The position numbers were made by a program, and so were the translations under genes. This document shows positions 26,861-35,246 of a stretch of DNA of 42,318 nucleotides, piece after piece. A model generated the notes under the pieces. That model saw only the letters and a program-made list of their open reading frames with translations, was not told where the DNA came from and made no database searches. The stretch's first letter is position 1, and each line of letters starts with the position of its first letter. Origin of the DNA: Candidatus Sumerlaeota bacterium (GTDB taxonomy: Bacteria; Sumerlaeota; Sumerlaeia; MWCT01); the NCBI GenBank assembly GCA_016931135.1, contig JAFGFK010000279.1:1-42318 (forward strand). Reading direction: 5' to 3'.

Positions 26861-27571
26861 TTACGTTTCACAGACGCCTTTGAGTCTTCTCAGTTCATCT
26901 TCCAGGGAGGCGCGGATTTTCTCGATCCCCTCTCGTTCTGTTTCCGGCGGCGCCATGAGGGGTCTGCCGATTTTGATCAGGCATTTTGAAAAGGGGAGGG
27001 GTATCTCGCACCGGTCCCAGGAAGGGAGGGCGATTTTCCATGAATAGTTCGCAGCGGAAGGCAGGATAACTGCGCCGGTCGTTTTTGCCAGGAGAATGGA
27101 TCCTGGTTTGACCCTGTAGCGGGGACCCTGTGATCCATCGACGGCAAGAGCGGTGTTGAAGTTTTGTTTCAGTCGTTCGTGGAGATTGAGGAATCCGCCG
27201 ATCGCTCCCCGGTTGCCGGAACCCCTCACTGTTCCAAATCCGAATTTGTGAAGGAAACAGGATAAAAGTTCGCCATCCCTGCTTTTGCTCGTGAGAATGT
27301 AGATTTTTCTTTTCTTGTTTTGATTTATCCCAGCGCTTGCAGTGATAAATAGATCACCGTGCCAGAATGCGAAAATTACGCCCAGCCCTTTTTCATAAGC
27401 TTCTTCGAGATATTCCTTGTTCTCATAGTGAATTCGTAGGGTCATGCTCCAGAGGCGAAACAGGTAATAAAATATCGGAACTGCGATCTTCCGAAGCATG
27501 AAATATTTGAAATCTTTTCCCCAATGGGCTTTCTTTTTGCGTTCAGGGTTTGAGGAATACGGATTACTCAT
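26861..27571 (-). CDS. DUF374-family lysophospholipid-acyltransferase-like protein
   Basis: The ORF track extends 43 residues too far: that part overlaps the HU gene in another frame and is not family-like. The ATG at 27571 ([14 protein letters not shown]) overlaps the HU stop by 8 nt, suggesting coupled translation, and gives 236 residues. A hydrophobic N-terminal segment ([15 protein letters not shown]) is followed by [34 protein letters not shown] and [20 protein letters not shown], all typical of DUF374 (PF04028). The family is related to lipid A and lysophospholipid acyltransferases and is found mostly in diderm bacteria. It likely acts on the cytoplasmic face of the inner membrane. Its acyl acceptor is not known. 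Confidence 0.88.
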   Translation of the reverse strand: MSNPYSSNPERKKKAHWGKDFKYFMLRKIAVPIFYYLFRLWSMTLRIHYENKEYLEEAYEKGLGVIFAFWHGDLFITASAGINQNKKRKIYILTSKSRDGELLSCFLHKFGFGTVRGSGNRGAIGGFLNLHERLKQNFNTALAVDGSQGPRYRVKPGSILLAKTTGAVILPSAANYSWKIALPSWDRCEIPLPFSKCLIKIGRPLMAPPETEREGIEKIRASLEDELRRLKGVCET

Positions 27572-27839
27572 TGACTGTTTCGCGGAAGGCTTTGCCCGGT
27601 TTAAACACTGCCACGCGCTTCGGGGGAATATCGATCTTCTGACCTGTCCTGGGATTACGTCCGCTTCTCGCATTCTTTTCTTTGACGCAAAATGTTCCAA
27701 AACCTACCAGGCAGACTTTTTCTCCCTTTTTCAGGGCATTTTTGACCGACTCGAGAAAAAATTCCACGGTATCGACCGCCTGGTTCCGGGACAATCCCGT
27801 TTTGTCCATCAAGGATTTCACCATTTCAACTTTTGTCAT
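27564..27839 (-). CDS. HU/IHF-family DNA-binding protein
   Basis: The ATG at 27839 follows GGGGAG and gives the standard HU length of 91 residues starting MTKVEMVKSLMDKTGL. The ORF-track extension (MIYMNRKNYGEN) precedes the ribosome-binding site and is dropped. Motifs are the dimer helices, GEKVCLVGFGTF, and the DNA-binding arm GRNPRTGQKIDIPPKRV, followed by FKPGKAFRETV. HU bends and compacts DNA as a dimer. It shares a transcript with the DUF374 gene. The promoter candidate at 27892-27919 is well placed. I cannot separate HU from IHF by sequence alone, but stand-alone HU is more likely. Confidence 0.95.
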   Translation of the reverse strand: MTKVEMVKSLMDKTGLSRNQAVDTVEFFLESVKNALKKGEKVCLVGFGTFCVKEKNARSGRNPRTGQKIDIPPKRVAVFKPGKAFRETVNE

Positions 27840-27891
27840 TGCATTCTCCCCATAGTTTTTCCTGTTCATATAAATCATAAAAACAATACTA

Positions 27892-27919
27892 TGAATATCG
27901 TATCATGCTCCGATGTCAA
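27892..27919 (-). promoter_or_regulatory. putative promoter for the HU-DUF374 pair
   Basis: On the minus strand TTGACA (27914-27919) and TATTCA (27892-27897) are separated by 16 nt, with a leader of about 45 nt before the HU start. Confidence 0.55.
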
Positions 27920-27958
27920 GCTGAAAAATATAAGCCCTCTTCCGGTCTTCCGGGAGGC

Positions 27959-27999
27959 GCGCATCAGTTTTCCGAGTAATAGGCGGGATTATGGGGCCA
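27959..27999 (+). repeat. 41-nt dispersed intergenic repeat, copy 2
   Basis: This begins GCGCATCAGTTTTCCGAGTA and matches the minus strand of 5201-5241 at 38 of 41 positions, ungapped. It lies between divergent genes, whereas copy 1 lies just after a stop codon. Confidence 0.75.
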
Positions 28000-28099
28000 T
28001 ACTCAATAAAAATCCTTCAAACTATCCTGAGTTTTTTCTACAACAGGGATGCGGGATGATCTTGATGCGCTCCCGATTTTGTATCCGAACGGTTTAGAC

Positions 28100-28129
28100 T
28101 TGACAATTGAAGCCGCCGCTCCATAGCTG
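28100..28129 (+). promoter_or_regulatory. putative promoter for the PHP-permease-SPase-like operon
   Basis: TTGACA (28100-28105) is followed after 18 nt by TAGCTG (28124-28129). The -35 is perfect and the -10 is poor. The leader to the ATG at 28221 would be about 85 nt. Confidence 0.35.
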
Positions 28130-28220
28130 TATATTCATCGATTTTGAAGGTTTTTCGTCGTATATCCTTAAACGTCAACAGGCGCTCGGACAATACGGGA
28201 ATCAGCATGAATCAGGTGTG

Positions 28221-29072
28221 ATGATGGCGTGCGATTTACATATTCATTCAACCGCTTCCGATGGAAGCTTCACCCCTTCTCAAGTTGTGGATCATGCCTG
28301 GAATATCGGACTCACCTGCATTTCCCTTACGGATCACGACACGGTGGAAGGAATCGAAGAGGCGGAGACCTGCGCCCGGGAACATGGCGTTCCCTTTATC
28401 CCGGGAATCGAGATGACGACGGTAGTGGATGAGCATGAAATCCATATCCTGGGATATTTTATAGATTATCGCAGCCCTGATTTCCACAATTTCCTGAAGT
28501 TCAGCAGGGATCAGACCTATTGCCGTTTGAGCGAGATTGTCAGCGCCTTGTCGAAACAAGGGTATTCCCTCACCATGGAGGAAGTTTCCGAGATCGCGGG
28601 CCCTGGCAGTATGGGAAGACCCCATGTTGCCCAGGCAATGGTTCGACATGGATATGTCGAGAACACACAGGAGGCTTTTGAGCGTTTCATAGGTTCTGAT
28701 GGGCTCGCTTATGTTCCGCCAAGGGGAGTACACTCGAAAGAAGCGTATCGCGTGATCGCGGAGGCGGGGGGCGTTTCCGCTTTCGCCCACCCGGGACAGG
28801 GCGGAAGAGCCGATATGGTTCGCGATCATGAAATTGAACTGCACAGGGAATGGGGAGCCAGGGCTCTTGAAGTCTTTCATCCCCGCCATGATGATTATAT
28901 GATCAATTATTATTTGAAACTGGCGCATAAGTTGAACCTGGGAATTGTCGGGGGCTCCGATTGCCACGGCGCCTATTATCCCAAAATCCTCATGGACAGG
29001 AAACTCGTACCCGATTGGGTGGCTGAAAAGATAAGGGAATTCCATGATAAGTTATCTTTAGGTTCGATCTGA
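28221..29072 (+). CDS. PHP-domain phosphoesterase (YciV/RNase AM-like)
   Basis: Family alignment and an AGGTG just upstream favour the ATG at 28221 (MMACDLHIHSTASDG) over the ORF-track start at 28107, whose extra 38 residues do not look like the family. The 284-residue protein has all PHP metal-binding motifs: DLHIHSTASDG, SLTDHDTVEG, IPGIEMTT, the mid-region MGRPHVAQAM, FAHPGQGG and GGSDCHG. YciV-type members hydrolyse 3',5'-nucleoside bisphosphates and trim 5' ends of RNA; others are uncharacterised. It is cytosolic. The next gene, an ABC permease, starts 16 nt downstream, so it probably heads the five-gene plus-strand run. Confidence 0.9.
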   Translation: MMACDLHIHSTASDGSFTPSQVVDHAWNIGLTCISLTDHDTVEGIEEAETCAREHGVPFIPGIEMTTVVDEHEIHILGYFIDYRSPDFHNFLKFSRDQTYCRLSEIVSALSKQGYSLTMEEVSEIAGPGSMGRPHVAQAMVRHGYVENTQEAFERFIGSDGLAYVPPRGVHSKEAYRVIAEAGGVSAFAHPGQGGRADMVRDHEIELHREWGARALEVFHPRHDDYMINYYLKLAHKLNLGIVGGSDCHGAYYPKILMDRKLVPDWVAEKIREFHDKLSLGSI

Positions 29073-29088
29073 GCATGGTCTTGAAAAA

Positions 29089-30072
29089 ATGAAACGGGGA
29101 CAGAACAAATTCAAACGACGGTTAAAGGAATATTCCGAGGCGTATCTCTATCTTCTTCCCGCATTAGGCGTTGTCGCGCTGTTCTGGTTGTTTCCCGTCA
29201 TTCTTTCCATCATCGTTTCCTTTACCAATTGGAAGGGATTGGATACCTGGTCCACGGTGAAATGGGTAGGATTCGCTAATTACGCCAATGTCCTGATGGA
29301 TGAGGAATTCCACCAGTCTCTTTTGAATACCTTTCATTACGCCATGTACAGCGCGCCTCTGACTTTCATCGTCTCCCTGATCGCAGCCATTTTGCTCAAT
29401 ACCCGGATTCGAGGCAGGTCGTTTTTTCGAACGGTTTATTTCCTCCCGTTTATTACCACCTGGGTGGCAATTTCCATCTTATGGAAGTATTTCTATCATC
29501 GCGATTTCGGTCTTGCCAATTATTTCCTGAAATCGCTGGGATTGAAACCCCTGCAATGGTTGAGTGAACCCAAAGGAATTTTTACCCTTTTATTCGCCCC
29601 TCTTGGCATCGATATCAAACGCCCGCTGCTGGCAGGACCCAGCCTCGCGATGTTTTCCATTATCCTGACTTCGATCTGGAGATCCGTGGGATACTACATG
29701 ATCATATTTCTCGCCGGTTTGCAGAATATCGACAAATCCTATTACGAGGCTGCGGAAATCGACGGCGCCAATCCCTGGCAGCGGTTTCTTCATATCACGT
29801 TTCCCCTCTTGTCTCCCATCACTTTTTTTATCCTGATTGTTTCTCTTATCAATAGTTTCAAGGTATTTGTTCCGATGTTGATCATGACGCCCAGCGGGGG
29901 ACCCGACAATACGACCATTACGATTGTATTTCATCTCTATGAAAAGGGCTTTCAGGGACTCTGGCTGATGGGACGCGCATCGGCAGTCGCTTATATCCTT
30001 TTTCTGATTATCCTGGGCATTACCCTGATTCAGAATTTATTCCTGGGTCGCAGGGTGCATTATGAGAGTTGA
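29089..30072 (+). CDS. sugar ABC transporter permease, MalF/UgpA type
   Basis: This 327-residue inner-membrane protein begins with a first membrane helix (AYLYLLPALGVVALFWLFPV) and continues with about five more. The EAA loop that contacts the ATPase is clear: YYEAAEIDGANPWQRFLHIT, followed by FPLLSP. The family imports mono- or oligosaccharides with a binding protein and an ATPase. It is followed after 18 nt by the MalG-type partner. Neither ATPase nor binding protein is encoded next to it, so those parts must come from elsewhere, possibly a shared MsmK-like ATPase. The partial gene at the window's right edge might be a binding protein. Ribosome-binding site is weak. Confidence 0.92.
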   Translation: MKRGQNKFKRRLKEYSEAYLYLLPALGVVALFWLFPVILSIIVSFTNWKGLDTWSTVKWVGFANYANVLMDEEFHQSLLNTFHYAMYSAPLTFIVSLIAAILLNTRIRGRSFFRTVYFLPFITTWVAISILWKYFYHRDFGLANYFLKSLGLKPLQWLSEPKGIFTLLFAPLGIDIKRPLLAGPSLAMFSIILTSIWRSVGYYMIIFLAGLQNIDKSYYEAAEIDGANPWQRFLHITFPLLSPITFFILIVSLINSFKVFVPMLIMTPSGGPDNTTITIVFHLYEKGFQGLWLMGRASAVAYILFLIILGITLIQNLFLGRRVHYES

Positions 30073-30090
30073 TCGAAACGGATCGGTTTC

Positions 30091-31170
30091 ATGAAAAGAC
30101 AAAAACAGAATAATATCACAATTCATCACGAAAGAAAATTCCTCGATCTGGTATTTGTATCGAATATCTTCGTTTTTATCCTTTTCCTGATAGGATTTCG
30201 CCTGGGGACCCGTATGAATGGAGAGTTTTCTCTTTTTACTCCCGCAAGATGGATTCTTCTTTATATCGCTGTTCTGGGTATTCTCGTTGCTTTGTCCATT
30301 TTCTGGCGAACCGGGGGAGCCTGGGTCAACCAGACCCTTGTGTATCAAATATTGCTCGCAGGATGTATTTTCATGATCCTTCCCTTTTTCTGGATGATCA
30401 TCACTTCGTTCAAGACATATAAGGAAGCCATGGCTTTCCCCCCCCTGTGGTGGCCCGAAAAGTTTCAATGGAAGAACTGGGTGGAAGCCTGGAATGCGCC
30501 GAAAGCCAATACCTATGGCGATCCTCCGGTTCCTTTGACCTTCACACGGTATTTCTTTGTCAGCGTTCTGGTGGGATTGGCGACCACAGGCGGGATTCTT
30601 TTCACATCCGCATTGGCGGCTTATGCCTTTGCCAAAATGAAATTTCCGGGTAAAGGGCTCTTTTTTTATATTATTCTTGCCATGATGATGGTGCCGGGAC
30701 AAGCGCTCCTGATCCCCAATTATCTCACCCTTGCCAAATTTCACTGGCTGGACCGCTATCATGCGCTGGTCATCCCCTGGCTTGCCAATGTCTTCACCAT
30801 ATTTCTGATGCGGCAGTTTTTCATGACCATTCCCAATGATCTCTGGGATGCAGCGCAAATTGACGGGGCGGGACGTTTTCGCTTTCTCTGGCAGGTCATG
30901 ATACCTCTTTCCAAGCCCGTCTTGATTACAGCCGGTATTTTCGATTTTCTCGGCAGCTGGAATTCCCTGTTCTGGCCCCTTATCGTGGTGACGCGCCCCG
31001 AAATGAGAACCCTTATGGTGGGATTGCAGGCTTTCAACCAGGATGCAGGCTCCGATTATCATCTTCTCATGGCTGCATCCACATTCGCCGTTCTTCCCAT
31101 TGTCTTCATTTTTTTCTTTCTCCAGCGATTTTTCATTCAGGGCATTGCCAGAACAGGCTTGAAATCATAG
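30091..31170 (+). CDS. sugar ABC transporter permease, MalG/UgpE type
   Basis: The 359-residue protein is the second permease. It has an extra N-terminal region with two membrane segments (FVFILFLIGFRLG and WILLYIAVLGILVALSIF) ahead of the usual MalG start (QILLAGCIFMILPFFWMIIT). The EAA loop is LWDAAQIDGAGRFRFLWQVM, followed by IPLSKPVLITAG. It would form a heterodimer with the upstream permease in the inner membrane. The extra segments make it longer than typical members of about 280 residues. Substrate cannot be read from the sequence. Confidence 0.92.
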   Translation: MKRQKQNNITIHHERKFLDLVFVSNIFVFILFLIGFRLGTRMNGEFSLFTPARWILLYIAVLGILVALSIFWRTGGAWVNQTLVYQILLAGCIFMILPFFWMIITSFKTYKEAMAFPPLWWPEKFQWKNWVEAWNAPKANTYGDPPVPLTFTRYFFVSVLVGLATTGGILFTSALAAYAFAKMKFPGKGLFFYIILAMMMVPGQALLIPNYLTLAKFHWLDRYHALVIPWLANVFTIFLMRQFFMTIPNDLWDAAQIDGAGRFRFLWQVMIPLSKPVLITAGIFDFLGSWNSLFWPLIVVTRPEMRTLMVGLQAFNQDAGSDYHLLMAASTFAVLPIVFIFFFLQRFFIQGIARTGLKS

Positions 31171-31182
31171 AGGGGTTGAAAA

Positions 31183-31422
31183 ATGGCTTTTGAAGATATT
31201 AAAATCATCATCAAGACAAATGGGGAGATATGGGTGGATTTGGGGGATATGGAACCTCACAGGATCAATCATTACAAGGAACTGTTTGAGGAGGCGATCG
31301 GACCGGTAAAGGGTTCGATAACAGGCGCCGATGGCGGCGGCGGCAAGGGCGCGGCGCCTCTGCTTAGCCAGGGGATAACCGCCGATGAGAAGAAGGAAAA
31401 GGAACAAATCAAGGATGGTTGA
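31183..31422 (+). CDS. small hypothetical protein (79 aa)
   Basis: GAGGGG lies close upstream of the ATG and the gene begins 13 nt after the permease stop, so expression as part of the operon is likely. The first ~45 residues (IKIIIKTNGEIWVDLGDM) look like a small alpha/beta domain. The rest is a glycine-rich stretch (GADGGGGKGAAP) and a charged tail (KKEKEQIKDG). No membrane segment, cysteine or signal peptide is seen. I do not recognise the family. It may be an adapter for the transporter or the signal-peptidase-like protein that follows. Confidence 0.65.
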   Translation: MAFEDIKIIIKTNGEIWVDLGDMEPHRINHYKELFEEAIGPVKGSITGADGGGGKGAAPLLSQGITADEKKEKEQIKDG

Positions 31423-31469
31423 CGTTATCATCTCATTGAAATTGTTTCATTGATTCGGAGGTGTCTCAT

Positions 31470-32561
31470 TTGAAGGTCTGTCCCCACTGCCATTTTTACA
31501 ACCAGGAACGAAACAAGAGATGTTTGAAATGCGGCTGGATTTTAGACCCTGTCAAGGACCTTCCTCAATTCAAGACAGGTCTCAAATCCAGGCGTTTCCC
31601 CCTGCTGGATGAAACTTTCCGCAAAATTCTCTGGAGACTGAAAAAAATATTCCGGTCGGAAATCCCGGAAGGAATTCCCCATCGCTTCCCTTTTCTGGCG
31701 GCAGGATTGTCCCTGTTATTCGGCGCGGGGCAGGTTTACAATCGGCAATATAAAAAAGCCGCTTTTTTCTTTCTCGCCGATGTCTTATGGCTCTGGATTG
31801 TCGCAGCGACCATTACCTTGTGGTATTCCAATATCATTATATTCTTTTTCGTCGCCTTTCTTCTCTATGCCTATAATGATGGTCTTGTCACTGCCGTGAA
31901 AATAAACGGACAGCAATGGACCTTGCGATATTCCCTGGCAGCCTATTCCGCGCTTTTTTTTATTCTGGGTTTTGTCATGATTATAAGTCAGTTTTTCTTT
32001 TTTTCCATCTTCAAACTGGTTCATGTTACGCAGCCCACGCTCGAGCCATTTTTTCACGATGGAGACCTGGTTTATGTGGATTGTCTCACCTACAAATTCA
32101 GAAAACCTCAAAGGGGCGAAATAATATTCTACACCCCGGAACGTTTTTATATGGAAATCCCTTCCGCCGGTTGGGATGGGACAAAATACGCCGTTTGGGA
32201 AAGGCGCACCTTTGAAAGAATCATGGGGCTGCCTGGAGATGTCGTGGAACGTAAACAGGGAAAATTTTATCTCAACGGCAATCCCATGCCTTACTGGATG
32301 CAGCCGATATTGCCGGATAATGTGTTTCCCGATATGAAATTCGAGGTTCCGGAGAAGCGTTATCTCGCCATCTTTTCCCATTCCCCCCAGGAAATATCGC
32401 TGGGTCCTTCCTGGGGAGGGAAAAGCCCCTCTCTCCGGGCGCCTGGAGTCATTCTGATCGGATGGGATAAAACCTGTCTTGTGGAAAAAAAACAGATTTT
32501 CGGAAGAGCCATGTTCATTATCAATCCCCCCAAACATCGAAGGGCGCTTTTGTATCAATAA
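31470..32561 (+). CDS. signal peptidase I-like (S26) membrane protein with zinc ribbon, catalytic residues replaced
   Basis: The TTG at 31470 has GGAGGT 7 nt upstream; the ORF-track GTG at 31461 is inside that site. The 363-residue protein starts with a CX2C...CX2C zinc ribbon (Cys4, 7, 18, 21) and continues with four hydrophobic segments around FGAGQVYNRQYKKAAFF. It ends with an S26-like domain: TLEPFFHDGDLVYV, KPQRGEIIFY and FERIMGLPGDVVERKQG. In active enzymes the first motif reads SMEPTL.DGE and the second KR.IG.PGD. Here the nucleophile Ser is Thr190 and the general-base Lys is Glu249, so classical Ser-Lys catalysis is not expected. It could be a pseudo-protease or have an altered mechanism. 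It is the last gene of the plus-strand run and converges on the radical SAM gene. Confidence 0.8.
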   Translation: MKVCPHCHFYNQERNKRCLKCGWILDPVKDLPQFKTGLKSRRFPLLDETFRKILWRLKKIFRSEIPEGIPHRFPFLAAGLSLLFGAGQVYNRQYKKAAFFFLADVLWLWIVAATITLWYSNIIIFFFVAFLLYAYNDGLVTAVKINGQQWTLRYSLAAYSALFFILGFVMIISQFFFFSIFKLVHVTQPTLEPFFHDGDLVYVDCLTYKFRKPQRGEIIFYTPERFYMEIPSAGWDGTKYAVWERRTFERIMGLPGDVVERKQGKFYLNGNPMPYWMQPILPDNVFPDMKFEVPEKRYLAIFSHSPQEISLGPSWGGKSPSLRAPGVILIGWDKTCLVEKKQIFGRAMFIINPPKHRRALLYQ

Positions 32562-32593
32562 TCTATCTTGGGAACTCAACCTGTTCGTATTCC

Positions 32594-35149
32594 TCAAACT
32601 TTGAGCAGGATATTTGTTCTCATCACTCTCATTTCCTGACGCGCCGAAGCGTCAAGAGCCAGAATGCTCACGAGAGCCGACCTCGGATCAATATAGTTCT
32701 TATCGTCCAAACGGATTCGGATACAAAATCTGGATGCCTGCTCTTTTTCCTGAAGATGCGTCAGATTCACAACGCTTTTTTTAAGGTCTCTCTCGATCCA
32801 TCCGGACTTTCGGGGAATACGGACCTGCCATGCGCTGGATTGAATGAACGATTGGAGGCTGGATAAGGATTGGCATTGTAACGGCCGGGGTAGAACCGCC
32901 TCATAATCTGCAGCAGTGGCGGCGCTTCCCAGCGATGGATGTTTCAAAGGAATTTCTTCGATTTTCAGGAATTCCAATCCCTGGGGCGCTTGCTCCCCCA
33001 TTCTGACCAGTATATCTTCTGGATCGGAGATTCGGGAAAGGAAGAGGTCGATCAGTTCTCCGGCGCCTTCATAACCCAGGGGCAGGGGAGGACCGTATTG
33101 CGCCCGGGGAAGGGGATTGAAACCCTGGGTAAACGCCATGGGGACGCCGGCGCGTTTCAGAATGGCGTGTATGGTTTTACCCAGGTCCAGGTGCGAGATC
33201 AGGCATATCGCTCCTTTTTTGGCGTACGTGATGCGTAATCGTTGAAGGGGGATAGCGGGAATGCGAGGCTTTTGAAGAAGGGGCGAAGATTCGGAAGCCT
33301 TCTTCTCATACGAGGGTGAGAGAATATTCCCCTGCCCTCCCTCACAGGCGCCGCAGCCCTGGCAACCTTCGTGAACGCAATTGGGAGTGATCTCTCCGGC
33401 AAATCCCTTTTTCCATTCCCTGTATAGAAAGGATTTATTCACGCCCGGATGGATATGATCCCATGGGAAGAGTTCGTTTTCCCTTCTTTCACGGGTGGCG
33501 TAGAAGGATGGATCGATTCCAGTTTCCTGAAACGCCCGCTGCCAGAGATCAGGACGGAAGGTTTCGTTCCAGCTGTCGAATCGGCAACCCAGTTCCCATG
33601 CCCTGAGAAGCGCCCGAGCGAGTTTTCGATCTCCCCGGGCAAATACCGCCTCCAGGTTGCTTTGGTTGATGTTATGCGCTTTGATGGTTATCCTCCTGGA
33701 TTTTATCCCGCTTTTGATATGCTCGATGCGCTCCTTGAGGATCGCAGGGCTGCATTGGCTTTCCCATTGGAAAGGAGTATGCGCCTTGGGGACAAAAGGA
33801 GACAATGTGACATTGATAGTATAGATTCCCCTCTTTGCCTCCCTTGCCGCGTTTTCCACCTGTTTGATCAACCGAATCATCCCATCGATGTCCTCGATAG
33901 TTTCCGTGGGAAGTCCGATCATGAAATAAAGTTTCAAGGTTTTCCTCCCGGAAGAAAAAGCCTTTCGGATGATATCGAGAAGCGTTGCGTCGTTGACAGG
34001 TTTATTGATGATGCGTCGCAATCTTTCCGTTCCCGCCTCGGGCGCCAGCGTAAGCCCGCTTTGCCGTACCGATTGCGCAGAGTCGATCATCTCAAGATCG
34101 CAGGAATTGATCCTGATGGAGGGAAGGGAAACGCTCACGCCGCGGGAGTCGAATTTCTCCCTGAGGGCGCGCATGAGGGGAGAAAGGCGGCTGTAATCCG
34201 CCGTAGAAAGGGCGAGGAGAGATATTTCTTCAAATCCGGTATTCTTGATACCGCATTCCGCGATTTCAAGAATCTGCTCCACCGGGCGTTCTCTGATCGG
34301 ACGGTTGATCATGCCGGCCTGGCAGAATCGGCATCCATTGGCGCATCCACGACACGCCTCGATTGCCAGACGCTCCTGGATGATTCTCAGGTTCGGCGCG
34401 ATAGGGCGAACAGGACCCTTATCCAGCGCTATGTTGAATCGTCTTGCCTCGATGGATGGCGGGACTCCCTTTTTTGTCACCTTCATTGCGGAAAGCGTTT
34501 GATCCGAAGCGTACTCAGGGATATAAAAAGAAGGCGCATAGACTCCAGGAATATCCTTCAGTTTCCACAGGAGATCGTTTCTTGTTCCTTTTCCATTTTT
34601 TTTGAAATCCGCAACCATGTCCATGATTTCAAGCGCCACATCCTCGCCATCACCGATGACAAAGGCGTCAAAGAAATCGGCGACTGGTTCCGGCGCCAAG
34701 GCGCCCTCCCCCCCTCCGATTACCAGGGGAAACGCCTCGGTTCTATCGGAAGATTTGATGGGCGCTCCTCCGACTTCAAGCATTGTGAGGATATTGGAAT
34801 AAAGGAGCTCATGTTGGAGAGTAAATCCAATGATGTCGAATTGATAAAGAGGCGCGCCGGTTTCAAGAGAGCAGAGGGGGGAACCGGTTTCACGTAACAA
34901 TTTTTCCGCATCCAACCATGGGGCGAAGGCGCGTTCCGCCGCATACCCTTCTCTGGCGTTGATCCGTTCATATAGAATCCTGAATCCGTGATAGGACATG
35001 CCGATTTCATAAACATCGGGAAAGGCGAGAACCATGCGAACCAGACAGGATTCTGCGTCTTTGGCGATTGCGTTCCATTCTCGGGCAATATAACGCCCCG
35101 GACGCTCCACCTTTATGTATTCATACCAGCTAGCGGCTTTTGCGTTCAT
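32594..35149 (-). CDS. B12-binding radical SAM protein fused to DUF2344 (TIGR03960-TIGR03936 type)
   Basis: The 851-residue protein has a cobalamin-binding-like N-terminal domain (VLAFPDVYEIGMSYHGFRIL, PLVIGGGEGALAPEP), a radical SAM core with CX3CX2C in RGCANGCRFCQAGM, and LTLAPEAGTERLRRIINKPV, FMIGLPTET. A cysteine cluster follows (CVHEGCQGCGAC). The C-terminal ~230 residues (LRITYAKKGAICLISHLDL, FNPLPRAQYGPPLPLGYEG) match the radical-SAM-linked DUF2344 domain, which in many genomes is a separate gene and is often near ribosome or RNA genes. Function is not established; a role in RNA modification has been suggested for the family. No ribosome-binding site is seen before the ATG. It diverges from the two-receiver gene. 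Confidence 0.9.
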   Translation of the reverse strand: MNAKAASWYEYIKVERPGRYIAREWNAIAKDAESCLVRMVLAFPDVYEIGMSYHGFRILYERINAREGYAAERAFAPWLDAEKLLRETGSPLCSLETGAPLYQFDIIGFTLQHELLYSNILTMLEVGGAPIKSSDRTEAFPLVIGGGEGALAPEPVADFFDAFVIGDGEDVALEIMDMVADFKKNGKGTRNDLLWKLKDIPGVYAPSFYIPEYASDQTLSAMKVTKKGVPPSIEARRFNIALDKGPVRPIAPNLRIIQERLAIEACRGCANGCRFCQAGMINRPIRERPVEQILEIAECGIKNTGFEEISLLALSTADYSRLSPLMRALREKFDSRGVSVSLPSIRINSCDLEMIDSAQSVRQSGLTLAPEAGTERLRRIINKPVNDATLLDIIRKAFSSGRKTLKLYFMIGLPTETIEDIDGMIRLIKQVENAAREAKRGIYTINVTLSPFVPKAHTPFQWESQCSPAILKERIEHIKSGIKSRRITIKAHNINQSNLEAVFARGDRKLARALLRAWELGCRFDSWNETFRPDLWQRAFQETGIDPSFYATRERRENELFPWDHIHPGVNKSFLYREWKKGFAGEITPNCVHEGCQGCGACEGGQGNILSPSYEKKASESSPLLQKPRIPAIPLQRLRITYAKKGAICLISHLDLGKTIHAILKRAGVPMAFTQGFNPLPRAQYGPPLPLGYEGAGELIDLFLSRISDPEDILVRMGEQAPQGLEFLKIEEIPLKHPSLGSAATAADYEAVLPRPLQCQSLSSLQSFIQSSAWQVRIPRKSGWIERDLKKSVVNLTHLQEKEQASRFCIRIRLDDKNYIDPRSALVSILALDASARQEMRVMRTNILLKV

Positions 35150-35181
35150 TGGTTTAAATATATTGTTTTTCCTTTTTTATG

Positions 35182-35233
35182 TTGAAGTCGATCTTCTTGA
35201 TACGATATTAAAAACAGTTAAATAACATCGCAA
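35182..35233. promoter_or_regulatory. possible overlapping divergent promoters
   Basis: On the plus strand TTGAAG (35182-35187) and TATTAA (35206-35211) have an 18-nt spacer and face the two-receiver gene. On the minus strand TTGCGA (35228-35233) and TAATAT (35205-35210) have a 17-nt spacer and face the radical SAM gene. The two -10 boxes overlap, so the promoters would compete. Both matches are moderate. Confidence 0.3.
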
Positions 35234-35246
35234 GTGGAGGGAAGCA

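Larger units (their letters stand above)
27840..28220. other. divergent intergenic region, no gene seen
   Basis: These 381 nt separate the HU and PHP genes. They hold a minus-strand promoter candidate (27892-27919), the second copy of the 41-nt repeat (27959-27999) and a plus-strand promoter candidate (28100-28129). The ORF-track reading at 28107-28220 is treated as leader and not as coding sequence. Confidence 0.6.

Noticed and set aside
33449-34897. Long plus-strand ORF (482 aa) opposite the fused radical SAM gene
   Set aside because: It is an antisense shadow: the minus-strand gene has clear family motifs throughout, while this reading has no domain, no ribosome-binding site and an implausible composition.
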